Of a stretch of DNA of 64,000 nt, positions 26,384 through 36,423 are shown in pieces; within the stretch, counting starts at the first letter, position 1; the number at the start of each line of letters is the position of its first letter. The notes beneath the pieces were generated by a model that made no database searches, was not told where the DNA came from, and worked only from the letters and a program-made list of their open reading frames with translations. A program made the translations under genes and the position numbers. Origin of the DNA: Natronococcus sp. AD-5 (GTDB lineage Archaea > Halobacteriota > Halobacteria > Halobacteriales > Natrialbaceae); the NCBI RefSeq assembly GCF_030734285.1, contig NZ_CP132295.1:62001-126000 (forward strand), given 5' to 3'.

Positions 26384-28186
26384 TCACGTCGCGTAATAGT
26401 CCCCCGTCTTTTTTTGTTCTCGGTCTTTTTGGCTATCAGGGTCGTTCGCACGTGGACGGCCAGTATTTGGATCTCTTCGAAACGTCACATCGACGGTCTG
26501 CAAGAATCGATTAATTCCTTGCCGAACGCCTTGAGGCGACCGACCGATACCGTTCATCCCAGGATCACCTTCGAATACCATAGCCCTATCAGAGAGGTAA
26601 TCCAACAGTAGAAGGTCGTGCTCAATAACGAGACAGGCTGCGGAAGTCCGTTCGACGTACTGGCGAAGGGTCGCTGCGAACGACATCCGCTGTTCCACGT
26701 CGAGATACGCGGACGGTTCGTCCAACACGTACATATCGGCGTCTCTGGCGAGGGCAAGTGCGATGCTCACGCGCTGTAGTTCACCGCCTGAAAGATTGCT
26801 AACATCGCTATTGAACAGCGGTTCGAGGTTAAACGGCTCTCGAATTTCTGTTTTGAACCCTCGGTCGTAGATGTCAATATAGTCATCAAATAGTTCCCGG
26901 ACCGTGCCGTCAACAGCCGGATCAAGGTACTGTGGTTTGTACGAGATTGCGATGTTCGAATCCGTTGGACCGGTATCTGGTTCGAGTGTACCCGCCAACA
27001 GCCTCGCAAACGTAGTTTTTCCGAGCGCGTTACGGCCGAGAATTCCAAGAATCTCATCCTCGTAAACGGCTCCCGATTCCACCCGGAGAACAAACGAACC
27101 GAGCTCTTTTCTCATCGTTGGAAATTCGAGGAGGAGTGTTCCGTCGGCGTCTTGTTGGCTAGAACGTGTTTGCCCGCGGAAGTCAATTGTAGTCTCTGCG
27201 ATTCGGACGTTATCGGTCCGTAAGTACCCGTTCAGAAACTGATTGATTCCTCGTCGAGCGGAGAGCGGTCTCGAAACGACCCCAAATCCACCGGGGTTCC
27301 CATAGCAAACGTGAATGGTGTCAGCCACAATATCAAGGGTGATAAGATCGTGATCAACAACGAGCACCGACGCATCTTCCGCGAGCGTCTCGAGCGCTCG
27401 CGCAACGGTCACTCGCTGGCCGACGTCGAGGTATGATGAGGGTTCGTCTATCAGATAGGCATCTGCCTCTGCGACGAGCGTCGCCGCGATTGCGACCCGC
27501 TGGAGTTCACCGCCAGAAAGTTCGCCGACGTTTCGTTCGATGACGCCCTTAAGATCTAAACTTGTGATAACCTCGTCGTACACGGACCGTTCCTCACGCT
27601 CCTCGAGAAGTTGTCGAACGGTTCCATCGTAGCGGGCGGCGATTCGATCAACCCGCTGTGGTTTGTACGCCGTTCGGACGGTACCATCCCGGAACTTCTC
27701 CAAGTAGGTTTGCACCCCAGTCCCGCGGAATTCGCGAACGATGGTATCCCAGTCGGGATCGGCATTGACATCCCCGAGGTTCGGTTTCAGCAAGCCGCCG
27801 AGGATGCGGAGGGCGGTCGATTTCCCAACGCCGTTCGGCCCTAATAGCCCAACAACGTTGCTCTCGACCGGAGCAGGCAGTTCATATAGACGAAACCCGT
27901 TTTCGCCATACTGGTGGATCAGCTCACCCCTTTCAGCAGGTAAGCGGACGATCTCGATCGCGTCGTTCGGAATCTTGTTTGCAATAATTTTGTGCTCCTC
28001 CATCACGTTCTCGTCGTCGATGTGAAGTTCTCCGTCTTCCGTAACGTGAAATCCCTCGCGTCTCCCGACTCGATTTAGGGGATCGTATTTCAAGGCGATG
28101 TCTCGCACCTCGTCGGTGACCTTCTCCTGATCGATGATCGCGACGTACTCCTCCTTCTGCGCCGCCCGAGAGTGGTCGTCACCCAT
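26384..28186 (-). CDS. ABCE1/RLI-like twin ATPase lacking the Fe-S cysteines
   Basis: ABCE1 splits ribosomes after termination and links to initiation. This 600-residue homologue keeps the ABCE1 order: an N-terminal domain (1-100), NBD1 (Walker A GPNGVGKST 116-124, signature LSGGELQRV 223-231, Walker B with E248, H-loop DHD), and NBD2 (GRNALGKTT 384-392, second LSGGELQRV, E490, EHD). In canonical ABCE1 the N-terminal domain has eight cysteines for two [4Fe-4S] clusters. Here residues 1-110 contain no cysteine, although the alignment landmarks (IIDQEKV...NRVG, NDAIEIVRLP, YGENGFRLY) are preserved. ATG 28186 (MGDDHSRAAQKEEY) matches family N-termini. Confidence 0.92.
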   Translation of the reverse strand: MGDDHSRAAQKEEYVAIIDQEKVTDEVRDIALKYDPLNRVGRREGFHVTEDGELHIDDENVMEEHKIIANKIPNDAIEIVRLPAERGELIHQYGENGFRLYELPAPVESNVVGLLGPNGVGKSTALRILGGLLKPNLGDVNADPDWDTIVREFRGTGVQTYLEKFRDGTVRTAYKPQRVDRIAARYDGTVRQLLEEREERSVYDEVITSLDLKGVIERNVGELSGGELQRVAIAATLVAEADAYLIDEPSSYLDVGQRVTVARALETLAEDASVLVVDHDLITLDIVADTIHVCYGNPGGFGVVSRPLSARRGINQFLNGYLRTDNVRIAETTIDFRGQTRSSQQDADGTLLLEFPTMRKELGSFVLRVESGAVYEDEILGILGRNALGKTTFARLLAGTLEPDTGPTDSNIAISYKPQYLDPAVDGTVRELFDDYIDIYDRGFKTEIREPFNLEPLFNSDVSNLSGGELQRVSIALALARDADMYVLDEPSAYLDVEQRMSFAATLRQYVERTSAACLVIEHDLLLLDYLSDRAMVFEGDPGMNGIGRSPQGVRQGINRFLQTVDVTFRRDPNTGRPRANDPDSQKDREQKKTGDYYAT

Positions 28187-28363
28187 ATCAACGAGTAGGG
28201 GACTCACCCTCATGTGGATTTCTACAGATAGAGACTCGCGCAAGTGTGTTTGGAAGTGACTCTTCTACCGCTTGAAACTGAACAAAGAACGTTAATTGAG
28301 GAGAAAATCACCCCCACATACTATCCCGCTGAAAGTGGTACTCACGTTAGAAGTGTTTTGATC

Positions 28364-30534
28364 ATGCCTTGGACCGAACACCGCCCCTCCGAGAACTTCT
28401 ACCGAGTGTTAGAGCCCGATGGATCGATTGTCAGCGAGCCACCAGATCTCGACGCGGATGAGTTGCTGTCCTTCTATCGGACGCTACGACTGACTCGAGT
28501 ACTGGAGGAGAAGATGTTGAAAATGCAGCACCGGGGGGAACTCAGCCTGATCACGCACTCACTGGGTGAGGAAGCGACGCCGCTTGGCTCGGCTGCCGCG
28601 CTGGAGCCAGGTGACTGGTGCTTTCCCTACTATCGCCAGAAGCCAGCGCGGTTATACTGGGACGAGCCGCCCGCCGGGATCATCGCGGGACGGATGGGAT
28701 TTGAACCAGAGACCGTCGGAGAGTATATCGATTCGGACATGCCAGTGAACTTCACGACGAACTACACGCCGCTGGGGGTGAACGTAACCAACGCCGCAGG
28801 ATCGGCAATTGTTGACGCTTTTACGGACGGTGACGCAGTATCGTTAGCGTACATCGGCGACGGTGCAACCAGCGAGGGGGACTTTCACGAGGCGCTCAAT
28901 TTCGCGAGCGTGTTCGATGCGCCGCTAGTGACCGTTTGTCAGAACAACCAATGGGCTATCTCCGTGCCCATTCAGCGCCAGACAGCCTCTGAAACCTTCG
29001 CTCAGAAGGCCGACGCCTACGGCATGCCCGGCGAGCGGATTGACGGTAACGATGTCCTCGCGGTTTACGAAAAAAGCCGTGAAGCGGTCGAACGAGCCCG
29101 CGCGGGGGAGGGGCCCACCCTCATCGAGTGCGTCACCTACCGGATGGCCGATCACAATACGTCGGACGCGGCCACCGTTTACCGGGACGACACCGAACGC
29201 GAATACTGGGCCAATCGTGATCCCCTCGACCGCCTCGAAGCGTATCTCGAGGAGCAAGACATACTCGACGATGAGCGGAAAGCCGAAATCAGAGACGACG
29301 CGAGAGCTAGCGTCGAAGCTGCCGTCGACACGGTCGAAAGGATTCCAAAGTCCGATCCATCGCTGATGTTCGAACACCACCTCCACGAGTCAAGCTGGAA
29401 AGAGCGCCATCAGCGAGCCGAACTCGCAGCCGAACTGGCGGGCGAGAATCCGTTCGGCGACTTCACTGGTGACGGCCTCGACGGGTCAACGGACTCGCTC
29501 GCAGCTAACAGCAGCGGCTCGAGCGGGTCCGTTGCGGGCGGAGACCCCCCGTCCGGCACAGAGACCGAAGAAACAAATCTGATCGGTGCGATTAATAGGA
29601 CGCTCCGTCAGGAAATGATCCACGACGAGCGGGTTCGGCTGCTGGGCTACGATATCGGCGAGATCGGCGGTGTGTTTCGGGCGACGGAGAGTCTATTCGA
29701 CGAATTTGGGCCCAAACGGGTGATCGATACGCCGCTATCGGAGAATGGCATTCTCGGAACGGCCGTCGGTATGGCGATGCGCGGCGAGCGAGTCGTCCCG
29801 GAGATTCAGTTCATGGGGTTTCTGTACCCTGCGTTCGGCCAGTTCATGTATACGCTGGTCAAGACGTACGATCGAACCGGGGGCAGTCTCGAGGTTCCCC
29901 TGACCGTCCGGGTGCCGTACGGAGGCGGTATCAAAGCCAGCGAGTATCACTCTGAGTCGACCGAGACCTACCTAGTTCACACGCCGGGCGTGAAGGTGGT
30001 CTGCCCCAGCACGCCCGCCGAGGCCAAGGGCCTGCTGGCCTCAAGCGTTCGCGATCCCGACCCGGTGGTGTTCATGGAGCCGAAGAAGATCTACCGCGAG
30101 GGAAAGAATCAGTTCCGACCGAACCATACACGCTCCCTTACAAGGCGCGAACTGTCCGCGAGGGCAGCGACGTTACGGTGATCACGTGGGGCCGCATGCT
30201 CCGTGAAGCACTCTCGGCGGCCGACCAGACTGACGCTGACATCGAGGTGATCGACCTTCGGGTGCTTTCGCCCTTGGACGTCGAGACGATCCTGGATTCC
30301 GTGAAGAAGACGGGCCGATGTGTCATTTTCCACGAGGCACGACGTACCCTGGGGTTGGGAGCGGAGCTCTCAGCGCTGATCAACGAGTACGCGCTCGACC
30401 GGCTACTCGCGCCGGTCAGGCGAGCCACAGGGTACGATGTGCACTTCCCCGGTCACCAGCTCGAGGAGGCGTATCTGCCGGATGCCGAGCGTGCACGCTA
30501 TGCCATCGAGGCGGTGATGGACTATGCGTTCTGA
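28364..30534 (+). CDS. 2-oxoacid dehydrogenase E1 alpha-beta fusion, one frameshift
   Basis: The thiamine-diphosphate E1 component decarboxylates a 2-oxoacid (pyruvate or branched-chain type). The alpha part (to about residue 375) has the ThDP motif GDGATSEGDFHEALNFAS and QNNQWAIS. A Ser/Gly-rich linker of about 40 residues (GSTDSLAANSSGSSGSVAGG) leads into the beta part (AINRTLRQEMIHDERV, GYDIGEIGGVFR, VPYGGGIKASEYHS). After KKIYREG at about 30100 the frame breaks. The correct continuation (VPTEPYTLPYKARTVREGSD, then VTVITWGRMLREAL) is in another frame ending at 30534. A base missing from a G run explains it. Start is ATG 28364. Confidence 0.85.
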
Positions 30535-30600
30535 GTGGCATCGCCTGCGGTCAGTCGCGACAGGGGAAGGGCGGCCCCACCACTTCTCCGGAGGGAATCC

Positions 30601-31872
30601 ATGATCCGCCTCGAATTCACTCTTCCCGACCCTGGCGAAGGAATCACCGAGGCCGAGATCCTCGAGTGGCACGTCAAGGACGGTCAGCAGGTCACCGAGG
30701 ACGATCCATTGGCCGACATCGAGACCGACAAGGCCGTCGTCGAAATCCCGATCCCTGCGGATGGCACCGTCGAGGAACTGATCGCCGACGTCGGAGACGT
30801 GGTCGTCGTCGGCGAGACCATCGCCGTCTTCGAAACCGACGAGCCGACTGAGCAGCGGCGCACCGAAGGCCGCGCCAAAGAGATCGAAGAAGAACCGGCT
30901 GCGACCGTGGAGTCGGAGACCGTCGTCTCGGAAGAAGAGGCGGCCGCCGAACTGGAGGAGCCGAGCGCAGAGGCCGAGGCGCCGGCAGACCGCGTGTTCG
31001 CTCCGCCGAGCACTCGCCGTTTCGCTCGTGAGCAAGGCATCGATATCTCGGAAGTCGAGGGGAGTGGCCCGAATGGGCGGGTTCTCCGGTCGGATATCGA
31101 AGCGCACCTGGCGGGCGCGGCTCGTCCGGAACGAGTCGAGGTGCCCGAACCTGCGCCGCTGGATGTCGACGAAGAGCAGTCGACTCGCCGGCCGCTTCGG
31201 GGCCTGCGTAAGCGCGTAGCCGAGAACATGATCCAATCGGCGAAAATCATCCCGCACGTTACCTCCGGATTCGAAGCAGACGCGACCGAACTCGTTACCC
31301 TCAAGAACCGGCTCGACGAGACGCACGACGTCCGGATCACGTACACGCCGATCCTCCTGAAGGCGGTCGTCCCGGCACTGAAGGAATTCCCCATCGTCAA
31401 CGCCAGCGTCGACGACGCTACCGATGAGATCGTCGAGAAGCAGTACTACGACATCGGCTTCGCAACTCACACGGAAGAGGGACTGCTTGTACCCGTCATC
31501 AGGGACGTCGACCGAAAGTCTCTGGTCGAGGTCGCTGAAGAGATGAACGAGCTGGCCGAGCAAGCACGCGATCGGTCGATCGACGCGGCGGACCTCCAGG
31601 GCGGGACTTTCACCGTAACCAATGTTGGCACCCACGGCGAGCACCGCACCTTCGGGACACCGATCGTCAACTACCCGCAGGCGGCAATCATGGGCGTCGG
31701 TCGGATCCGGGAGAAGCCCGTTGCAACCAGCGGTGAGGTAGCGGTCCGTTCCCGTATCGATCTGACGTTGTCGTACGATCACCGCATTATCGACGGTGTG
31801 ACTGCCAACGAATTCATGGAGGCCGTCATCGAAACTGTCGAGGATACCGACGTGTTACTCTCGCGAATCTAA
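30601..31872 (+). CDS. 2-oxoacid dehydrogenase E2 acyltransferase
   Basis: E2 transfers the acyl group from E1 to coenzyme A through a swinging lipoyl arm. The 423-residue protein has one lipoyl domain (1-80; lipoylated Lys in [12 protein letters not shown]), an acidic Glu-rich linker (80-145), a peripheral subunit-binding domain ([20 protein letters not shown]) and a catalytic domain with SYDHRIIDG near the C-terminus. ATG 30601 follows CCGGAGGGAATCC, a strong ribosome-binding site. It follows E1 by 66 bases. No E3 (dihydrolipoamide dehydrogenase) gene is present, so E3 must come from elsewhere. Confidence 0.95.
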   Translation: MIRLEFTLPDPGEGITEAEILEWHVKDGQQVTEDDPLADIETDKAVVEIPIPADGTVEELIADVGDVVVVGETIAVFETDEPTEQRRTEGRAKEIEEEPAATVESETVVSEEEAAAELEEPSAEAEAPADRVFAPPSTRRFAREQGIDISEVEGSGPNGRVLRSDIEAHLAGAARPERVEVPEPAPLDVDEEQSTRRPLRGLRKRVAENMIQSAKIIPHVTSGFEADATELVTLKNRLDETHDVRITYTPILLKAVVPALKEFPIVNASVDDATDEIVEKQYYDIGFATHTEEGLLVPVIRDVDRKSLVEVAEEMNELAEQARDRSIDAADLQGGTFTVTNVGTHGEHRTFGTPIVNYPQAAIMGVGRIREKPVATSGEVAVRSRIDLTLSYDHRIIDGVTANEFMEAVIETVEDTDVLLSRI

Positions 31873-32128
31873 CAACTTCGACTGCCTCCGGCATCCTTCG
31901 TCCGGGTCCGACTATCGTTCTCCTGATGAGAACGGCTCGCTCATCCACCAGGAGAGGTCCCGGGAGCCGGGACTCTGACCGGCTACAGCGTCGATTCGCC
32001 GTAACTCTCGATGCGCTTTCCAACCTAATCTGATTCACGATCATATAGTCGGTGTGTGAACGCGAGCAACGGACAGCTAGTATCGATCAGTCGCATGGGT
32101 TATGCTGGTTGTTAGCGTACTCCTCACT

Positions 32129-33253
32129 ATGGCCGTAACCCAGGACAAATTAGAGGGAATCGAACTGCCCGAATTCGCGGTAACACTTCAGAACGCGGGG
32201 GTCGCCGGTGCCGGGGGTGCGGGCTTTCCGGCGTACGCAAAGTGGAAACACCTCGATCGCGTTCATTCGTTATTGGTGAACCATCAAGAGAGCGAACCGA
32301 ACTACTACATCGACAAGTGGCTGGGCCGCGAACACGCCGAGATGTTCGCGACGCTGTTCGACGCACTGCTCGACAGAGCGTTCGACCGGATCGTCATCGG
32401 CGCGAAAGCAAAAGATCGCGAGGAGTGGATGCTCGATCTCGAGCGCGAGACGGGCGGAGTGGTGTACACGAGTGACGAACTCCCGATCGACGAGGACGCG
32501 TCAGGAATCATTTTCGCGTATACAGAGGATCGGTACGAGTACGGAATGGAAAACGTCCTACTTCGCCTCGTTGCCGACGAGGTTATCGGAACTGACCTCC
32601 CGGTGGACCACGGATGGATCGTTCAGAACACCGAGACGATGTACAACGTCTATAGGGCGCTCGAGAACGGCGAGCCGACGATCTCCAAGTACATTCATGT
32701 CGATGGAGCGGTTCCGGCACACCGATTTCTCAAGGTTCCAGTTGGAACGCCGGCCGCCGACTTGCTCGCAGCGGCCGGCCGCGAGTCCGATTTGAACGAC
32801 GAGGTGCTGCTCGACGGCGGTCCTGGCTGGTGCTTCGAAGCTCACACGTCTCCTGCGGAGTTCGGCGTTCGCAAGCGGACGAACTGCGTACTGGTAATGG
32901 ATGTTGACATCGTCGATGCTAATCGACTCGGCGGAGATCGGATCAGCGTGCTCGATCCGCACGACTGGAGCGACGAAAACCACGAGATCGAACCAACTGC
33001 GACGCTGTCCCCTGACCGCGTGCTCGTTCCCCGTATCACTAACCCAGCATTTGAGGGGGTGGTAACGCCAAGCGAACCGATCGTCGAACCCGGAGCGACC
33101 GTACGCGCCGGCGAGATGATCGCTCGCCCTGGCGACGGCATCAGCATCGCCCAGCACGCCTCAATTGACGGCGAAGTGACGGCCGTAACTGACCAGCATA
33201 TCGTCATCAAGCGGCGCAACGATCCTGGCGCACGCGGGAACAAGATTGAGTGA
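32129..33253 (+). CDS. RnfC/NuoF-like SLBB-domain protein
   Basis: The 374-residue protein resembles the soluble FMN/NADH-binding part of RnfC and complex I 51-kDa subunits. It shows the glycine-rich GVAGAGGAGFPAYAKW motif near the start, a central nucleotide-binding Rossmann-like region, an SLBB-type domain (AHRFLKVPVGTPAADLLAAA), and a barrel-sandwich lipoyl-like C-terminus (AGEMIARPGDGISIAQHASI). It has no clustered cysteines for Fe-S centres, unlike true RnfC. The start may be ATG 32129 or 32102. It follows the dehydrogenase genes after 256 bases, which hold only an inverted repeat (near 31965-31980). Confidence 0.8.
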   Translation: MAVTQDKLEGIELPEFAVTLQNAGVAGAGGAGFPAYAKWKHLDRVHSLLVNHQESEPNYYIDKWLGREHAEMFATLFDALLDRAFDRIVIGAKAKDREEWMLDLERETGGVVYTSDELPIDEDASGIIFAYTEDRYEYGMENVLLRLVADEVIGTDLPVDHGWIVQNTETMYNVYRALENGEPTISKYIHVDGAVPAHRFLKVPVGTPAADLLAAAGRESDLNDEVLLDGGPGWCFEAHTSPAEFGVRKRTNCVLVMDVDIVDANRLGGDRISVLDPHDWSDENHEIEPTATLSPDRVLVPRITNPAFEGVVTPSEPIVEPGATVRAGEMIARPGDGISIAQHASIDGEVTAVTDQHIVIKRRNDPGARGNKIE

Positions 33254-33738
33254 CCTATCGACCTGGTATCTCGAGTGCGACGGTATACAATTATGGTGGA
33301 GACCGCCGACCTGTGGAAACGAACTACGTAGCGACAATTGGAATCGCCTCATTACAAACAGTATCAGTCCGAGAATTCTTCTCGCGTCGGTCCATACACT
33401 GGTCTGGTAACTGTCGTGTACCTCAATCCGACTGTATTCGGACGTTGACTTTACACGCCCGAATCACCGGCGAATGCCCGTACTCGCCCCGGTCGACCCC
33501 GGCGTTCTGTTGCGAGTCCAACTACCTTCTCGGTTCGGTGAGTTCCGTGAGCGCCACCTCGTGACACCCTTTGCAAGAGAAGTTCGTCATGCGAAGATCA
33601 TAGTCCAGACAACCAGGACCTGCATAGATGTGTACCGACATATGCTTATCTGCGTATAAGATGCACTACAGCATGCTCAAATCGATCGAAAATTCGGATA
33701 AAAGCTTTAACCGGACGTGAGTGTACCACATAGACGAG
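33254..33738. other. Spacer with no recognised gene
   Basis: The 485 bases contain a moderately GC-rich centre (33420-33570) with short frames and AT-rich flanks. I see no family match. The region just before 33721 contains an AT-rich possible promoter for the RAM gene. Confidence 0.45.
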
Positions 33739-33969
33739 ATGGTTCATGGGTTCACCATGGTAAAATCTGCGGTTGGGAAATTCGAAGCCTTCGTAACGGG
33801 TATCCAGGATTTCGAACCGGTCGAGGATGCATACATTGTTGCTGGGAATTACGATATTATTGTGGAAATTGAAGCTGACGAAGTTTACGATGTACTGAGA
33901 TTAGTCTCTTCAGATATCCAGGGGATCAAGGGGGTCACCGACACGAAAACGTACATCGCGTTGGACTGA
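33739..33969 (+). CDS. Stand-alone Lrp/AsnC RAM-domain protein
   Basis: A 76-residue RAM domain with no DNA-binding part: MVHGFTMVKSAVGKFEAFVT, then AYIVAGNYDIIVEIEADEVY and GVTDTKTYIALD. It is the same type as the protein at 3447-3677, sharing the pattern V-x-AG-x-YDII/DLI and the T-x-TYIA end. A GTG at 33721 could also start it. It is monocistronic here, next to a convergent ferredoxin gene. Confidence 0.85.
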   Translation: MVHGFTMVKSAVGKFEAFVTGIQDFEPVEDAYIVAGNYDIIVEIEADEVYDVLRLVSSDIQGIKGVTDTKTYIALD

Positions 33970-34135
33970 AACGATCAGTTGTGATCAATTTGGACGAAAC
34001 GGCCGCACTCGGTACGACGGTGATCGAAGGTCCAGACAAATCCACGCGTTCCGAATTCTCGGACAATCAGCGCATTAAGCAGACATCGACCGCTCTATAG
34101 ACTAACTGCCGCGGTACGGGACGGTCTTTGTCTCG

Positions 34136-34381
34136 CTACGGAACAAGTTGGGTCCCGTCATCAGCATAAACCGTAATCGCGTCGACGGGACAGACACGTG
34201 CCGCCCATCTGGCATTGGTCTCGGCGTCGCTAGGAACGGGACGTGCGAAGACATTCTCCGCGACTTCGTCAGCGTCATTCAGATCGGCTTTGCCGTCCGT
34301 CCGATTCTCTTGAAACGCCTCCCACTCCGAGACACATTGAAACGCTCCGATGCAGGCATACCGATCAAATTCGATGTACAT
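34136..34381 (-). CDS. Small ferredoxin (three-cysteine type)
   Basis: An 81-residue electron carrier with the pattern CIGAFQC (C-x5-C) near residue 10 and a CPVDAI motif near residue 64. Three cluster cysteines suit a [3Fe-4S] or atypical [4Fe-4S] ferredoxin of the kind that serves cytochrome P450s or dehydrogenases. The C-terminal VYADDGTQLVP is typical of haloarchaeal versions. The redox partner is not identifiable; the RnfC-like and dehydrogenase genes nearby are candidates. Confidence 0.88.
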   Translation of the reverse strand: MYIEFDRYACIGAFQCVSEWEAFQENRTDGKADLNDADEVAENVFARPVPSDAETNARWAARVCPVDAITVYADDGTQLVP

Positions 34382-35114
34382 ACGTACCTATTGGATAGGA
34401 ACAACGTGGCCTACAGTCAAAGAGGCATTGGTCGGATTCCTAATGACTCCCTTTCCCCTGGTTGCTGTTACTCAGCGAAACAGACGTTGAACCAGCTTGG
34501 CTATCTCAGGGGGTAAACCGAGAAGACGACACGGCTCCGGCGGTAGACTTAGACCAGTCAGCGAGGTCCCGTGTGCGTCCCCTCGAACAAATGTAATGCT
34601 ACACAGCGAGCAGGCGAGTTTGCGTGTTCACTTACGATACGGATGAGAAGGAGACCGATCGGATGTGGCGGCAGATTGATCCTGTGATTTACTACAAGAT
34701 GAAAGCCAGCGCTGATAGGGGATAGACCATCGACAGAAGGACAGTATGTCGTCCTGCCTGGCGCCGGTGTTCGTGTTCTAAACTGCGAGTGTCGAAGGTT
34801 GGAGCATATGAGCTATCCTGTCCTTCAGATTGATTTACAACGCCACGTGGACGAAGAATGAGCGGTTAATCACGCTCCTTAACCATGATTTTGGAGACGT
34901 CCTGCGCTTGGTAGAAGAGGAAACATCGTTCACAGTGGTTAGCTATCTCGGATATTCTCTCGAAGCAACTGATGAACCGTCTGCCCTGCAGAAAGAGTGT
35001 GATAAGCAGACAAAGCATTAATCAACTGAGAAAAAATTCTACGATTGACTAGGTAAGGTTGAATTGAACAACGAGGTCATATACTACAAGAGCTGAAGAG
35101 AATTAAGGTACAAT
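34382..35114. other. Spacer with weak remnants, no firm gene
   Basis: Most of the 733 bases show no coding signal. A frame at 34830-35021 (GDVLRLVEEETSFTVVSYLG) has some protein-like character and a TTG start, but no family is recognised. Another short piece near 34625-34720 (FTYDTDEKETDRMWRQIDPV) also looks coding. Both may be debris. Confidence 0.35.
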
Positions 35115-35861
35115 ATGGCAAATTCTGGTGACCTGCTCGACATTCTTGAACGTGTTGCCACTGGCACTCTCGCACCCAAAGAGGCACGCCAGCAACTCCG
35201 CAAATGTGGTGAACCCGGTGAGTCCGCTCAGTTCGACGGAGCGCAGGCTACACGGACGCGTGTTCCTCCTTTTATCGACGCCGAACAAAAGACAATTGCA
35301 GAGGTTGTGGCGCTCGGTCTTGAACTCGTCTCGGAAACTGGCCAGGTTATTATTAAATGTCCTAATGAGGAAGCACGCGCCGAACTGGAGGAGACTGTCG
35401 CTGACACGCAGTGGTACGACCGTTCACAAACGCTTATCTTGCAAGACTCCGAATTCGAGTTATCCGCCACAGAGGGGTGTGTCGCAGTCACTAGCGCCGG
35501 TACATCGGACATACCAGTGGCTGAGAGTGCCGTCGTAGTCGCCGAGGCGATGGGGTGTGAGGTTGAAACATGGTATGACATTGGTGTATCGAATATCAAC
35601 CGCGTCCTCTCGGTGGTCGAGGAGCTCCGGAAATGTGACGTCGTCGTAGTCGCCGCAGGCCGAGAGGGCGCGCTGGCCACAGTTATTGCCGGCCTAGTCG
35701 ATATTCCCGTGATTGGTCTCCCTGTCGATACTGGGTCAGGTATGGGCGGTGATGGCGAGGCCGCACTGCTGGGGATGCTTCAGTCGTGTACATGCTTGAC
35801 GACGGTGAATGTCAACGCCGGTTATATCGCCGGCGCACAGGCAAGCCTCATTGCCCGGTGA
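35115..35861 (+). CDS. larB: Nickel-pincer cofactor biosynthesis protein LarB
   Basis: LarB carboxylates and hydrolyses nicotinic acid adenine dinucleotide, the first step in making the nickel-pincer nucleotide of lactate racemase. The 248-residue protein has an N-terminal variable domain with DAEQKTIAEVVALG and a C-terminal AIRC/PurE-like domain: VAVTSAGTSDIPVAESAVVV, YDIGVSNINRVL, VVVAAGREGALATVIAGLVD and PVDTGSGMGGDGEAALLGML. No larC, larE or larA gene is in the window. Confidence 0.92.
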   Translation: MANSGDLLDILERVATGTLAPKEARQQLRKCGEPGESAQFDGAQATRTRVPPFIDAEQKTIAEVVALGLELVSETGQVIIKCPNEEARAELEETVADTQWYDRSQTLILQDSEFELSATEGCVAVTSAGTSDIPVAESAVVVAEAMGCEVETWYDIGVSNINRVLSVVEELRKCDVVVVAAGREGALATVIAGLVDIPVIGLPVDTGSGMGGDGEAALLGMLQSCTCLTTVNVNAGYIAGAQASLIAR

Positions 35862-36329
35862 TGATTTGCGGTCGAACCATCCAGCTAACTAGCTGGATGG
35901 TCACCACACTGTCAATCAATATGAGACATACGTGAGGTTCAACGTTATTGTGCTTCTACACGCAAAGTACGAGCTTCTGATTATCCTCTTTGAGTTCACT
36001 AATAAGCGGAAGACCTAGAACCTACCACTCCTCCAAACTGTATCCTCCTTGGTACCAACTTGATTCTCAACACCGAGGACTGGCTTAACTTAATAATTAC
36101 AGGTACTCCAAACAGTAGATTCATTCACCGACGCAGACAACATTCAGATCAAGCAGATTCCATGGTTCGAGGTTCGACTCGTAGATATCGATAACGGTGT
36201 TGCAAGTGTACCAGAACTTCCAATAGTCGAAGCCAGCGATCGGTATGAAGTCGGCCTTGTGAGCGTCGTTCTGCATCGACGTCATGTCGGAGGAGTTTTG
36301 TCGTCATAGATGATATCTTAATACGTGAG
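35862..36329. other. Spacer with no recognised gene
   Basis: The 468 bases start with an inverted repeat just after larB (CCATCCAGCT/AGCTGGATGG at about 35878-35900) that may act as a terminator. A plus-strand stretch near 36175-36280 (LVDIDNGVASVPELPIVEAS) looks weakly coding but is unassigned. Confidence 0.4.
35878..35900. terminator. Inverted repeat downstream of larB
   Basis: CCATCCAGCT, a short loop, then AGCTGGATGG, 17 bases after the larB stop. The stem is ten base pairs. It is followed by a mixed sequence rather than a T run, so it may be a processing hairpin instead of a terminator. Confidence 0.4.
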
Positions 36330-36423
36330 CGAGGTAGCTAGCCTCGTGCGCTACCTCGCCAGCGAGCAGTCGGGCTATATGACCGGCGAAATGACCGACG
36401 TCAACGGCGGGATCGACTTGTGA
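36330..36423 (+). pseudogene. C-terminal fragment of a FabG/PhaB-type SDR
   Basis: The frame EVASLVRYLASEQSGYMTGE, then MTDVNGGIDL to a TGA at 36421-36423, is the signature C-terminus of FabG/PhaB-type short-chain reductases. Nothing of the Rossmann core remains upstream. The TGA overlaps the ATG of the thiolase gene (TGATG), showing that the original genes were in one operon. Confidence 0.8.

Noticed and set aside
30403-31782. Long antisense frame (about 459 codons) opposite the E2 gene
   Set aside because: It mirrors the codon bias of the E2 gene, which has full family motifs; this is a typical GC-rich shadow.
36160-36190. GGTTCGAGGTTCGACTCG as a tRNA T-loop
   Set aside because: No cloverleaf can be drawn and no CCA-proximal stem is present.
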